Positions 23,514 through 32,631 are shown, counted from the stretch's first letter. The stretch: DNA of 64,000 nt from Gp6-AA40 sp035711805 (GCA_035711805.1 DASTBV010000147.1:62001-126000), one strand, 5' to 3'. Numbers and translations: made by a program. Notes: a model not told the origin generated them from the sequence alone.

Positions 23514-24368
23514 TCAGTTCGCCGCGGACATCCGGGTGCGCGCGAAATCGGCGACGCTCGTCAGCCGTACACCGTAGGTCCGGCTCGTCTCGCCCATCGG
23601 AACAGGGGAATCGAACATCTCGAGCGCTGCGGCGAGCGCCCATACCGGCTCAGGCACGCCGGGAATCGGTTCGCCCGGCGCCACGCTGCGGATTGCAACC
23701 GGCCGGCCCAGGGCGCGCTCATAGGCGCCGACGACATCACGCAGGGTCACCGCGTCGGGGCCGCCGAGAACGAGCGTCGAATCCCGCGCGGCCGGCGTGA
23801 ACAACGCCGCCGCGGCAAACGCCGCGACGTCCTGTTCGGCGATGAACGCGTGACGACGGTTGGATTGGCCGACAAGCGTCACCGGCTGGCCTGAGGCCGC
23901 GGCCCCTTCAATCAGCATCGGGAACCAGACGTCCATGAACCCATTCGGCTGGAGGATGGTATGGGCCATCCGGCTCGCGCGGAGCGTCCCCTCCACGGCA
24001 GCCTTCACTCTGAACAGAGGAACCGGGCTCTGATCGGAAGCGCTGAGCGTGGACGTAAAGACGAAGTGCTCGACTCCGGCGTGCTCGGCCGCGGCAATCA
24101 GGTTTTGGTTTCCCAGGAGATCGACGTTTTCGATGGTGTCGGTTCCGGTTTTCGACACGCTTGCGGTCGTGACGACCGCGCGCACCCCGTCGCAGGCCCG
24201 CTCGAGGCTGTCGCGATCGAGCAGGTCCCCGCTGGCGAGAGAGACACGGTCAGGCAGAGCCGGGGACTTCCCGGGCCGGACCAGTGCTCGAATGTTTTCG
24301 CCGCGTGCCAACAGCTCCGCCGTGATCTTGCGCCCAAGTGACCCGGTGGCGCCGACGACCAGGATCAT
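23514..24368 (-). CDS. NmrA/SDR-like NAD(P)-binding protein
   Basis: A 284 aa atypical short-chain dehydrogenase of the NmrA type. The N-terminal MILVVGATGSLGRKI is the NAD(P)-binding glycine motif, with FTSTLSASDQ in the middle and a substrate-binding half with ILQPNGFMDVW. Proteins of this group act as oxidoreductases, epimerases or redox sensors; the substrate here is unknown. The ATG at 24368 has a strong AGGAGG on its 5' side, which rules out the longer upstream frame. It lies just downstream of the GHMP kinase promoter region and divergent from the TIGR03435 gene. Confidence 0.82.
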   Translation of the reverse strand: MILVVGATGSLGRKITAELLARGENIRALVRPGKSPALPDRVSLASGDLLDRDSLERACDGVRAVVTTASVSKTGTDTIENVDLLGNQNLIAAAEHAGVEHFVFTSTLSASDQSPVPLFRVKAAVEGTLRASRMAHTILQPNGFMDVWFPMLIEGAAASGQPVTLVGQSNRRHAFIAEQDVAAFAAAALFTPAARDSTLVLGGPDAVTLRDVVGAYERALGRPVAIRSVAPGEPIPGVPEPVWALAAALEMFDSPVPMGETSRTYGVRLTSVADFARTRMSAAN

Positions 24369-24442
24369 GTGCTGCCTCCTGCGACGGTAGTCTATGGCAC
24401 GAGTCACAGCCATCGCTCGTATCATCCTCGCGGGAGGACGTG

Positions 24443-25180
24443 GTGCGCGTGACGCTGCTAGTGGGTGGTCTCGTCACCTGGCTCGCCGTGAGTATCGGCG
24501 CCCAGTCGATTCGGGCATTCGAAGTAGCGACCGTCAAGCCCAGCGGGCCCGATAGCCCACCCATGTCGCTTCAGCGGCAGCCGGGCGGCCTCGTGACGTC
24601 CAACACGTCGCTGGCTTTTCTCGTCGGCTGGGCGTTCGGTCTGGACGAAGGCCGGTTATACGCATTGCCAAGGGGTGCGGACACGGCGCGCTTCGACATC
24701 GTCGCAAAGACACCGGACAATCTCCGCCCTGGCGAACTGCAGATGATGATGCGTACGCTGCTCGCCCGACGTTTCGGGCTCGTCGCCCATTCCGAACAGC
24801 GGAACCTGATGTCGTACGTGCTCGTGACGGACCGCGACGCCCTGAAAGTCGGATTGACGATTCCGGCGGAGGCGCCGGATGCGAATCCATTCTCGACAAC
24901 CACAGCCGGCGTGCTCACAGGCCGCCGCGTCACGATGGATATGCTTGCCAAGGCGCTCTCCAGTCAGCTGTCGGCACCGGTCGAGAACGCAACGAAGGTT
25001 GCCGGCAGCTTCGATTTCACGCTGCAGTGGCAACCCGATGGGGCGCCGATCGGAGACGTCTCCCGGCCGTCGCTGTTTACCGCGATTCGCGAACAGCTTG
25101 GACTTCGACTCGACGTGCGTCGCGCCCCTGCGGACGTCATCGTCATCGATCGCCTGTCGCTGACACCAACGCCCGATTAG
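24443..25180 (+). CDS. TIGR03435-family secreted protein
   Basis: Exported protein with a signal peptide (LLVGGLVTWLAVSIGAQS) followed at once by FEVATVKPSGP, the hallmark opening of the acidobacterial TIGR03435 family. Further family features are FDIVAKTP, MMRTLLARRFGLVAHSE, SYVLVTDRD, and a C-terminal ADVIVIDRLSLTPTPD. The family is expanded in Acidobacteriota and its role is unknown. The start is one of several GTG codons; GTG 24443 is chosen because GGAGG lies 5 bases upstream. The frame extends further back without meaning. Confidence 0.8.
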   Translation: MRVTLLVGGLVTWLAVSIGAQSIRAFEVATVKPSGPDSPPMSLQRQPGGLVTSNTSLAFLVGWAFGLDEGRLYALPRGADTARFDIVAKTPDNLRPGELQMMMRTLLARRFGLVAHSEQRNLMSYVLVTDRDALKVGLTIPAEAPDANPFSTTTAGVLTGRRVTMDMLAKALSSQLSAPVENATKVAGSFDFTLQWQPDGAPIGDVSRPSLFTAIREQLGLRLDVRRAPADVIVIDRLSLTPTPD

Positions 25181-25229
25181 CCACTACACGACAAGGAACG
25201 CGCGAACACGAACCGCAAGCCGTGTTCTT

Positions 25230-25235
25230 TATAAT
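25230..25235 (+). promoter_or_regulatory. -10 box for the nagZ operon
   Basis: A perfect TATAAT whose expected transcription start falls at about 25242, the GTG start codon of nagZ. There is no Shine-Dalgarno between them, so the operon mRNA is probably leaderless. Confidence 0.5.
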
Positions 25236-25241
25236 GGTTCC

Positions 25242-26330
25242 GTGCCAACGGCCATCCGACGCGAGATCGGTCAGCTGCTGATCGGAAGTCTCGCCGGTTC
25301 CACCATTCCCCCTGAGATTCGGTCGATTGCGCGCGAGTTCTCGCTTGGTGGCGTAACCCTGTTCTCGCGGAACATCGAAGCGCCCGAGCAGGTGGCGGAG
25401 CTCTCTATCGACCTGCAGACGCTGGCTTCGGACCTGCCGCTCTGGGTCGCCGTCGATCAGGAGGGCGGGCGAGTGGCGCGGCTCCGGAAGCCGTTCACCG
25501 AGTGGCCGCCGATGGCGGTGCTCGGGCGGAGCGGCAGCGTCGATCTCGCATCCCGCTTTGCTGCCGCGCTGGCCGCGGAGCTGAAGGCGGTTGGCGTCAC
25601 GCTCGATTACGCACCGGTCCTCGACATCCACACCAATCCGAAGAACCCGGTCATCGGCGATCGCGCGCTGGCGGAGGATGCGGAGCTGGTTGGCCGCCTC
25701 GGAGCGGCCATCATCCGCGGCCTGCAGGACAATGGCGTGGCGGCGTGCGGCAAGCATTTTCCCGGCCACGGCGATACGTCGGTCGATTCGCATCTCGAGC
25801 TACCACTGGTGGAGCATCCGCCCGACCGCATCCGCCGGGTTGAATGCGTTCCGTTCCGCGAGGCTGTTCGTTCTGGCGTTGCGTTCATCATGACCGCGCA
25901 CGTGCTGGTGCCCTCGCTGGACGAAGACCGGCCCGCGACGCTGTCGCCAAAAGTCGTACAGGCGATCATGCGCGACGAGCTCGGCTTCCAGGGCGTGATC
26001 CTGAGCGATGACCTGGAAATGAAGGCGATAGCCAAGTCTTACGCGGTGCCGGAAGCAGCGGTACAGGCGATCGCCGCCGGCTGCGACGGCCTGCTGATCT
26101 GCAGCGGCGCCGTCGATGTGCAGGCGGCCACGCTGGAGGCCCTGGTGCATGCGGTCGAGGACGGACGGATCTCGTACCAGCGCGTTGAAGACGCCTTGAA
26201 GCACCTGCGTCAGGCCAAAGAACGGTTTCTGGCCGCGCCGGTCGGATCCCTGCGCGCGCCGCGCCTGCAGCATGTCCTTGGCTGTGACGCTCACCAGCGG
26301 ATCTCCGAGGAGATGTCGCGCTTCCTGTGA
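25242..26330 (+). CDS. nagZ: Beta-N-acetylhexosaminidase (GH3)
   Basis: NagZ removes GlcNAc from 1,6-anhydro-muropeptides during peptidoglycan recycling. GH3 features are WVAVDQEGGRVARL near residue 67, LDYAPVLDI, the catalytic loop KHFPGHGDTSVDSH (around residue 170) with the His-Asp dyad, and the nucleophile Asp in LSDDLEMKAI. The length of 362 aa is typical. It is the first gene of nagZ-ldcA-mpl-pxpBC-murB-murA. It overlaps ldcA by four bases and lacks a Shine-Dalgarno (see the TATAAT 7 bases before). Confidence 0.93.
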   Translation: MPTAIRREIGQLLIGSLAGSTIPPEIRSIAREFSLGGVTLFSRNIEAPEQVAELSIDLQTLASDLPLWVAVDQEGGRVARLRKPFTEWPPMAVLGRSGSVDLASRFAAALAAELKAVGVTLDYAPVLDIHTNPKNPVIGDRALAEDAELVGRLGAAIIRGLQDNGVAACGKHFPGHGDTSVDSHLELPLVEHPPDRIRRVECVPFREAVRSGVAFIMTAHVLVPSLDEDRPATLSPKVVQAIMRDELGFQGVILSDDLEMKAIAKSYAVPEAAVQAIAAGCDGLLICSGAVDVQAATLEALVHAVEDGRISYQRVEDALKHLRQAKERFLAAPVGSLRAPRLQHVLGCDAHQRISEEMSRFL

Positions 26331-27256
26331 GCCGCCGACTTCCAGCCGCCCTCACACCTGGCGACCGCATCGCCGTCGTGTCGCCGGGAAGCGCGTTCGC
26401 ACGTGAAGAGTTCGACGCCGGGGTGGCGGAGCTCAAGCGGCTCGGCTTCGTTCCGGTGTATGACGAAACCGTTTTCGCGCGCGAGGCCGGTTATCTGGCC
26501 GGCACGCCTGAACTGCGGGCAGGCGCCTTCTTGCGCTTCTGGCGCGATCCCGGCATCCGCGCCTTGATTGCGACGCGCGGCGGCTACGGCAGCGTCCAGC
26601 TGCTGCCGCTGCTCGACCGCACAACGATGACGGCCACGCCCAAGCTGTTCATCGGCTACAGCGACAACACCTCGATCTTGTCGTGGCTGACGTGCCAGTG
26701 CGGACTGACGGCGCTGCACGGCCCGATGCTGGATCGGCGGCTGTCACGGGGTGCGGCGGGCTACGACGAGAGCTCGTTCATGGCGCTGACGCAAGGTGGC
26801 GCCGGCCTGACGCTGGCGCCCGACGGGCTGCTGGTGTTTCAGGACGGCGAAGCGGCGGGCCCTCTCCTCGGCGGCACGCTCACGCAGCTCGCCGCGTCGC
26901 TTGGCACACCGTACGCGTTCGATCCTCCTCAAGGTTCGATTCTGTTCATCGAGGATGTCAACGAGCGCCCCTACCGGATCGATCGGATGCTGACGCAGCT
27001 GCAGTTGGGCGGGGTGCTGGCGCGGGCCTCCGGGATCGTCTTTGGCGAGATGCGATCCTGCGATGAAGAAAGCGGCAAGGTGACGGCCCGAGGCGTCATC
27101 CAGCGGCTCATGCAGCGCTTCCCGGGACCGGTGGTGTACGGGTTTCCGTCGGGCCATACGGCCGGTCCGTGCTGGACCCTGCCGCTGGGCGTCCAGGTTC
27201 GTCTGACGACGCGGCCGCACCCGTCGCTGCTGGTGGAGGAAGCGCCCGTTGGCTGA
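26327..27256 (+). CDS. ldcA: Muramoyltetrapeptide LD-carboxypeptidase
   Basis: LdcA (S66 family) removes the terminal D-Ala from recycled tetrapeptides. The catalytic triad positions are visible: Ser in FIGYSDNTS, Glu in IEDVNERPYRIDRML, and His in GFPSGHTAGP. Also typical are GDRIAVVSPGS near the start and ATRGGYGSVQLLPLLD. The length of 309 aa is normal. ATG or GTG at 26327 overlaps nagZ; its 3' end overlaps the mpl TTG start by 8 bases. Confidence 0.93.
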   Translation: MSRRLPAALTPGDRIAVVSPGSAFAREEFDAGVAELKRLGFVPVYDETVFAREAGYLAGTPELRAGAFLRFWRDPGIRALIATRGGYGSVQLLPLLDRTTMTATPKLFIGYSDNTSILSWLTCQCGLTALHGPMLDRRLSRGAAGYDESSFMALTQGGAGLTLAPDGLLVFQDGEAAGPLLGGTLTQLAASLGTPYAFDPPQGSILFIEDVNERPYRIDRMLTQLQLGGVLARASGIVFGEMRSCDEESGKVTARGVIQRLMQRFPGPVVYGFPSGHTAGPCWTLPLGVQVRLTTRPHPSLLVEEAPVG

Positions 27257-28670
27257 ACGCAGGCGGATACACCTGATAGGAATCTGCGGAACGGCCATGG
27301 CGACGCTGGCGGCGTTGCTCAAGAGCCGGGGCCACGACGTGCGCGGATCCGACCAGAACGTGTATCCGCCGATGAGCGACTTTCTCGCCGCGGAGCAGAT
27401 TCCGACCCTCAGCGGGTACGATGCGGCGAACATCACGACCGGCGTGGACCTGGTCGTGGTCGGCAACGCCATCTCGCGCGGCAACCCCGAGCTCGAGGCC
27501 GTACTCGAGCGCAAGATTCGCTATTGCTCGCTTCCCGAAGTCATTCGCGATCAATTTCTGTGGGGCGCCGAATCGGTTGTCGTTGCCGGGACGCACGGCA
27601 AAACGACGACCACGTCGCTGACGGCATGGCTGCTGACACACGGGAAGCTGGATCCCACGGTGCTGGTTGGCGGGATCGCCTTGAACTTCGGCACGGACGG
27701 ATCCAGCTACCGGATCGGGGCCGGGCGCCATTTCGTCATCGAGGGCGATGAGTACGACAGCGCCTTTTTCGACAAGACGGCGAAGTTTCTCAAGTACCTG
27801 CCGGATATCGCGATCATCAACAACATCGAGTTCGATCACGCCGACATCTACGCGGACATCGACGAGGTAAGGCTGGCATTCCGCAGGCTGGCCAACCTGG
27901 TACCGCGCAACGGGTTGCTGCTCCTCGGGACGGACAGTCCCGACGCCGCGGCGCTCGAAGCCGTCGCGGTCAGCCCCGTCGAAACGTTCGGCCTGAACGA
28001 CGGCGCCGTGTGGCAGGCGCACGACCTGCGCACGCGCGACGGCGTCACCCATTTCAACGTGCGTCGGCACGGCGAGCCGTACGCGGCATTCGACTCGCCG
28101 CTGCTTGGCGTCCACAACGTTCGCAATGCGCTCGCCGCGATTGCCGTCGGCGCCAGGGCCGGACTCGGGCCCGACCAGCTGGCGTCGGGACTGCGTGCAT
28201 TCAAAGGAATCAAGCGGCGGCTCGAGGTGGTTGGCGTCGCGCGCGGCGTGACCGTCCTGGATGACTTCGCGCACCATCCGACGGCTGTCTTCGAGACGCT
28301 GTCGGCGTTGCGGAGCGGCTATCCCGATCGGCGGATCTGGGCGGTCTTCGAGCCGCGTTCCGCCTCATCGTGCCGGCGTGTCTTTCAGGAGGCGTTCGCG
28401 GCCGCGTTCGGCGCCGCCGACGAGGTGGTCGTCGCGGCCGTGTTCCGTTCGTCGCTGCCTGAGGCGGAGCGGCTGGATGCCGATCGACTGGTTGCCGATC
28501 TGCGCGCCCGCGGCACACGGGCTCAGCACGTTCCCGACAACGACGACATCATCGCCACCATTGTCCGCGAGCACCGTGATGGCGATGTGGTCGTGCTGAT
28601 GTCCAACGGCGGTTTTGGCGGCATCCATCGGAAACTGCTTCGGGCGCTCCACGACCGTGGCGGCAATTAA
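27249..28670 (+). CDS. mpl: UDP-N-acetylmuramate:L-alanyl-gamma-D-glutamyl-meso-diaminopimelate ligase
   Basis: Mpl attaches recycled tripeptide directly to UDP-MurNAc, which also implies meso-DAP peptidoglycan. It is a Mur-ligase fold with the N-terminal HLIGICGTAMATLAALL, the central ATP motif VVVAGTHGKTTTTSL, EGDEYDSAFFDKTAK (signature of Mpl rather than MurC), NNIEFDHADIY and the C-terminal DDFAHHPTAV. The length of 473 aa is typical. TTG start at 27249. The product of LdcA/NagZ recycling is its substrate, so the operon order is functionally coherent. Confidence 0.94.
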   Translation: MAERRRIHLIGICGTAMATLAALLKSRGHDVRGSDQNVYPPMSDFLAAEQIPTLSGYDAANITTGVDLVVVGNAISRGNPELEAVLERKIRYCSLPEVIRDQFLWGAESVVVAGTHGKTTTTSLTAWLLTHGKLDPTVLVGGIALNFGTDGSSYRIGAGRHFVIEGDEYDSAFFDKTAKFLKYLPDIAIINNIEFDHADIYADIDEVRLAFRRLANLVPRNGLLLLGTDSPDAAALEAVAVSPVETFGLNDGAVWQAHDLRTRDGVTHFNVRRHGEPYAAFDSPLLGVHNVRNALAAIAVGARAGLGPDQLASGLRAFKGIKRRLEVVGVARGVTVLDDFAHHPTAVFETLSALRSGYPDRRIWAVFEPRSASSCRRVFQEAFAAAFGAADEVVVAAVFRSSLPEAERLDADRLVADLRARGTRAQHVPDNDDIIATIVREHRDGDVVVLMSNGGFGGIHRKLLRALHDRGGN

Positions 28671-30285
28671 GGAAGCAGGCGACTCGGCGCTGCTGCTCGA
28701 GCTCGAACCGGTGATCGACACCAGCGTGAATGCCCGCGCCATCGCGATTGCCGCCGCGGTGCGCGACGATGTCATTCCCGGTGTCCGCGACGTCGTCTCG
28801 ACGTATCGCTCCGTCGCTGTCTATTTCGACCCTCTCATCACCGACGCGCGGGATGTGCAGGCGAGTCTCGAGCGGGCCGCTGAGAGTCCCGTATCACCGG
28901 TGCACGGCCGGCTGCTGGAGATCCCCGCCGAGTACGGCGGGCAATGGGGCCCCGACCTGGGCGAGGTTGCGTCGTTTTCGGGCCAGAGCACCGAGGCGGT
29001 CGTGCGGCGCCACAGCGAGCGCGAGTATCGCGTGTTCATGATGGGGTTCCTGCCTGGATTTGCGTACCTGGGTCCAGTCGATCCGGCGATCGCCGCCCCG
29101 CGGCGCTCGGCGCCGCGCGAACGGGTGCGCGCTGGTTCGGTGGGGATCGCCGGGCAGCAGACCGGTGTGTATCCCCTCGACTCTCCAGGCGGATGGCAAA
29201 TCGTCGGCCATACCTTTACGCGGATGTTCGACGCCGAGCAGTGGCCGGCCGCCCTGCTTGCGCCTGGCGACTCCGTGCGCTTCGTGCCGCGGCCGCACGA
29301 ACCGCCGCGCATGACGGCGCGCGTGAGCGCCGGCGCGCAGTCCACCACGGCGCGACGGTCCGTGACGGTCGTCGAGCCGGGCCTGTTTACCACGATCCAG
29401 GACGCAGGACGCTGGGGGCATCAGGCGAGCGGCGTTCCCGTCAGCGGCGCCATGGACTGGATCGCGTACCGGACGGCGAACGCCATCGTCGGAAACGAGC
29501 CAGGGAGCGCTGCCGTCGAGGCCACCCTGTCCGGCCCGAAACTGCGTTTCGATCAGAAAACGACGTTCGCGATCGCCGGCGCGGATTTCGGCGCCACCCT
29601 CGACGGTGTCCGAGTACCGCATTGCGCGGCCGTCGCCGCTCCCGCAGGCAGTATCCTGCGCTTCAACACGCGTGCGTTTGGCGCGCGGGCATATGTGGCG
29701 GTGGACGGCGGCGTCGATGTTCCACGCGTGCTCGGCAGCCGGTCCACACACCTGCTGAGCCGAATGGGCGGCGCCCAGGGCCGCACGCTGCTGCAGGGAG
29801 ATCGACTGGGACTCGGCGCCGAGGGCACGACGAACCGCCGCCGCAAGCCGATCCCCGAGGCGACCGCGTACGGGCGCGGGGGCGGCGCACGGCTGCGCGT
29901 ACTCGCAGGTCCGCAGACCGAGTATTTTCCGGCTGATGCGATGGATCTGTTGCAGCGCACGCGATTCATCGTCTCGTCGCAATCGAATCGGATGGGATAT
30001 CGCCTGCAAGGCGATCAGATCCCGCGTCTGCTGGAGCAGGAGATGATTTCGGACGCCGCCTTCACGGGCGGTATTCAGGTGCCGCCATCGGGCGAGCCGA
30101 TTCTTCTTCTCACCGACCACCAGACCACCGGCGGATACCCTCAGCTCGCCGTTGTCATTACCGCCGACATTCCGCTCGCCGCCCAGCTCGCGCCGGGGGA
30201 CTGGGTTGAATTCCGCGTGTGCTCGCGGTCGGAAGCACTCTCGGCGCTCGTGGCACAGGAAGCACGGCTCCTTGCCTTCGATTGA
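28657..30285 (+). CDS. 5-oxoprolinase subunits B and C fused (PxpB-PxpC)
   Basis: A 542 aa fusion. Residues ~1-225 match PxpB/KipI (AAIKEAGDSALLLEL, FMMGFLPGFAYLG, RAGSVGIAGQQTGVYPLDSPG). Residues ~230-540 match PxpC/KipA (VVEPGLFTTIQDAGRWGHQA, GVPVSGAMDWIAYR, VLAGPQTEYF, LLLTDHQTTGGYP). With PxpA these form the ATP-dependent 5-oxoprolinase; no pxpA is in the window. The GTG start at 28657 overlaps mpl by 14 bases. The frame is open back to 28615, but that codon is inside mpl. The placement between mpl and murB is unusual and suggests a link between oxoproline handling and wall synthesis. Confidence 0.88.
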   Translation: MAAIKEAGDSALLLELEPVIDTSVNARAIAIAAAVRDDVIPGVRDVVSTYRSVAVYFDPLITDARDVQASLERAAESPVSPVHGRLLEIPAEYGGQWGPDLGEVASFSGQSTEAVVRRHSEREYRVFMMGFLPGFAYLGPVDPAIAAPRRSAPRERVRAGSVGIAGQQTGVYPLDSPGGWQIVGHTFTRMFDAEQWPAALLAPGDSVRFVPRPHEPPRMTARVSAGAQSTTARRSVTVVEPGLFTTIQDAGRWGHQASGVPVSGAMDWIAYRTANAIVGNEPGSAAVEATLSGPKLRFDQKTTFAIAGADFGATLDGVRVPHCAAVAAPAGSILRFNTRAFGARAYVAVDGGVDVPRVLGSRSTHLLSRMGGAQGRTLLQGDRLGLGAEGTTNRRRKPIPEATAYGRGGGARLRVLAGPQTEYFPADAMDLLQRTRFIVSSQSNRMGYRLQGDQIPRLLEQEMISDAAFTGGIQVPPSGEPILLLTDHQTTGGYPQLAVVITADIPLAAQLAPGDWVEFRVCSRSEALSALVAQEARLLAFD

Positions 30286-31378
30286 GGCGCTCGGCGGCGC
30301 AGTGGACGGGGAACCACTGGCACCGCTGACCACGCTCGGCGTCGGCGGTCCTGCGCGATGGCTGCTGCGCGCGCGGACTGTCGAGGACGTCGATCGCGCG
30401 CATCGCTGGAGCAGGTCGAATGGCGCGCCGCTGTTCGTTCTCGGCGGAGGCAGCAATCTGGTGATCGCCGATGCCGGCTTCGACGGCCTGGTCGTGCACG
30501 TCGACGTTCGAGGGCGGGAACATGCGCGCGAGGGGACCGATACGCTCCTCACCGCCGGCGCGGGGGAGTCCTGGGACGAAACCGTTGCGGATTGCGTGGC
30601 GCGTGGTCTCGCTGGTCTGGAGTGCCTGTCGGGGATTCCCGGGACGGTGGGAGGAACGCCAATCCAGAACGTCGGCGCGTACGGCCAGGAGGTGGCGAAC
30701 TGCATCGATCATCTCACCGCGTTCGACCGGGAGAACGGCGCACTGTGCACGCTGACCGGGCGTGACTGCGGCTTTTCCTATCGCACCAGCCGCTTCAAGC
30801 AGACCGACGGTGGTCGATTTGTGATCTGCACCGTGACATTCCGCCTGCGCGTGGCCCGGCCGACCACCACGTACCCCGACATCACGGAGCAGCTGTCGCG
30901 CGAGGGTGTATCAGCCCCGGACGTCGAGCATGTACGAAATGCCGTCCTTGCGGTGCGCCGGCGGAAAGGCATGGTGATCGACCCGGGCGATCCGGACACG
31001 CGCAGCGTCGGCTCGTTCTTCATGAACCCGGTGGTCACGGCGATCGGCAGAGATCGCGTCGCCGCAGTCGCCGGCGCGCAACCGCCTGCGTTTCCAGCAG
31101 ATGGCGGCCGTGTCAAGCTTCCGGCCGCGTGGCTGATCGAGCGGGCAGGTTTCCGGCGCGGCGACACGGACGGCAATGTGGGGATTTCGACCAAACACAC
31201 GCTCGCGTTGGTCAATCGCGGTGGCGCGACGGCACGTGATGTGCTGAGATTTGCGGCACGTATCAAGCGCGGGGTGGTGGATCGATTCGGCATCAGCCTC
31301 CGGCCGGAGCCCGTGTTCGTCGGCTTCGGCCACAATCACGATCTCGAGTTCCTGACACATGTCCAGTCTCCTGATTGA
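30272..31378 (+). CDS. murB: UDP-N-acetylenolpyruvoylglucosamine reductase
   Basis: MurB reduces the enolpyruvyl product of MurA to UDP-MurNAc using FAD. The FAD-binding motif is LFVLGGGSNLVIAD, followed by GLECLSGIPGTVGGTPIQN and GAYGQEV. The proton-donor Ser lies in GSFFMNPV, SYRTSRFK carries the conserved Arg, and the last conserved Glu is in RPEPVFVG. The frame runs well upstream as a shadow; TTG 30272 overlaps the previous gene by 14 bases and gives the usual start near PLAPLTTLGVGG. It overlaps murA by 20 bases. Confidence 0.92.
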   Translation: MPSIEALGGAVDGEPLAPLTTLGVGGPARWLLRARTVEDVDRAHRWSRSNGAPLFVLGGGSNLVIADAGFDGLVVHVDVRGREHAREGTDTLLTAGAGESWDETVADCVARGLAGLECLSGIPGTVGGTPIQNVGAYGQEVANCIDHLTAFDRENGALCTLTGRDCGFSYRTSRFKQTDGGRFVICTVTFRLRVARPTTTYPDITEQLSREGVSAPDVEHVRNAVLAVRRRKGMVIDPGDPDTRSVGSFFMNPVVTAIGRDRVAAVAGAQPPAFPADGGRVKLPAAWLIERAGFRRGDTDGNVGISTKHTLALVNRGGATARDVLRFAARIKRGVVDRFGISLRPEPVFVGFGHNHDLEFLTHVQSPD

Positions 31379-32618
31379 GGGCGGCCACCGGCTGGAAGGC
31401 CGCGTCTCCGTCGAAGGCAACAAGAATGCGGCGCTGCCGCTGCTGGCCGCCTGCCTCCTGACCGACCAGGAGTGCGTGCTGACGAACGTGCCGCGCATCG
31501 GCGACGTCGAGGTCATGGCGCGCCTGCTGCTCGACGTCGGCGCCGAAGTGGAGGGCATCGGCACGACCACGCTGCGGATCCGGACGCCGTCGGTCCGCAC
31601 CCATTCTCCGGATCGAGCGCTCGTCGGCCGCCTGCGCGGCTCGGTGCTCCTCCTCGGGCCGCTGCTGGCGCGCGCCGGGCGTGCGCACATCGCGCCGCCC
31701 GGCGGTGATTTTCCTGCGCGCCGCTCCATTTCGACGCATCTCGAGGCGCTGCTCGCGATGGGCGCTCATGACGAGGGAGGTCCGGACCACGCGCTGCACG
31801 CGCCCGACGGGCTGAAACCGGCGTCGATGTATCTCGAAGAGGCGTCCGTCACAGGCACGGAGACTGCGCTGCTGGCTGCCGCGTCGGCGCCCGGACGCAC
31901 CGAGATTCGAAACGCCGCGACCGAACCACACGTCGTCGAACTGTGCGAGTTCCTCGTCAAGATGGGCGCCGACATCTCCGGCATCGGCAGTTCGAAACTG
32001 CGCGTCGAAGGCGTCGGCAAGCTCTCGGGAGCGACGCACCAGCTTGGCGGCGACTATATCGAAGCAGGGAGCTGGGCGGTGGTCGCCGCGATCACAGGAG
32101 GAGAGATCGCCATCGGGGGCGCGCGCGATGAAGATATCGAGGTTGTCGCATCGGTGCTGAAGCGGATGAATGTCGACTGCGGCATGAAAGACGGTGTCTT
32201 CGAGGTCCGGCCGTCACGCCCGAAAGCGGTCCGCCGAATCACGACCGGACTCTGGCCGGCGTTTCCGAGCGACCTCGTCAGCCTGGTAACCGTTCTGGCG
32301 ACTCAATCGCAGGGGCGCACACTCGTGCACGACTGGATGTATGAGCTGCGTCTGTTCGCGCTCGAGCAGATGAGCGGCATGGGGGCCGATCTGTTTCTGG
32401 CCGATGCGCATCGCATTATCGTGACGGGGCCGACGCGGCTCCGGGGCGGACGCATCCTCGACAGCCGCGATCTGCGGTCCGGCATGTCGCTCATTGCCGC
32501 GGGACTGGCGGCGGACGGTCAGACGCGCGTCGCGCCGCTCGAGACGGTCGAGCGCGGATACAGCAACGTCGTGCAGCGCCTGATCTCGCTTGGCGCACAG
32601 GTCGCCAAGATCGAATAA
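31359..32618 (+). CDS. murA: UDP-N-acetylglucosamine 1-carboxyvinyltransferase with Asp at the active-site position
   Basis: MurA transfers enolpyruvate from PEP to UDP-GlcNAc, the first committed step of peptidoglycan synthesis. Conserved features are GNKNAALPLLAA (catalytic Lys/Asn), RLRGSVLLLGPLLAR, the general acid-base Asp in AFPSDLV, and ERGYSNVVQRLISLGA at the end. The loop that normally reads GGC is GGD here (Asp117, codon GAT at 31707-31709). The same Cys-to-Asp change makes mycobacterial and chlamydial MurA insensitive to fosfomycin. The loop is also one residue shorter than in E. coli. Position after murB supports its role. Confidence 0.92.
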   Translation: MSSLLIEGGHRLEGRVSVEGNKNAALPLLAACLLTDQECVLTNVPRIGDVEVMARLLLDVGAEVEGIGTTTLRIRTPSVRTHSPDRALVGRLRGSVLLLGPLLARAGRAHIAPPGGDFPARRSISTHLEALLAMGAHDEGGPDHALHAPDGLKPASMYLEEASVTGTETALLAAASAPGRTEIRNAATEPHVVELCEFLVKMGADISGIGSSKLRVEGVGKLSGATHQLGGDYIEAGSWAVVAAITGGEIAIGGARDEDIEVVASVLKRMNVDCGMKDGVFEVRPSRPKAVRRITTGLWPAFPSDLVSLVTVLATQSQGRTLVHDWMYELRLFALEQMSGMGADLFLADAHRIIVTGPTRLRGGRILDSRDLRSGMSLIAAGLAADGQTRVAPLETVERGYSNVVQRLISLGAQVAKIE

Positions 32619-32631
32619 GCGCGGTAGAGGG

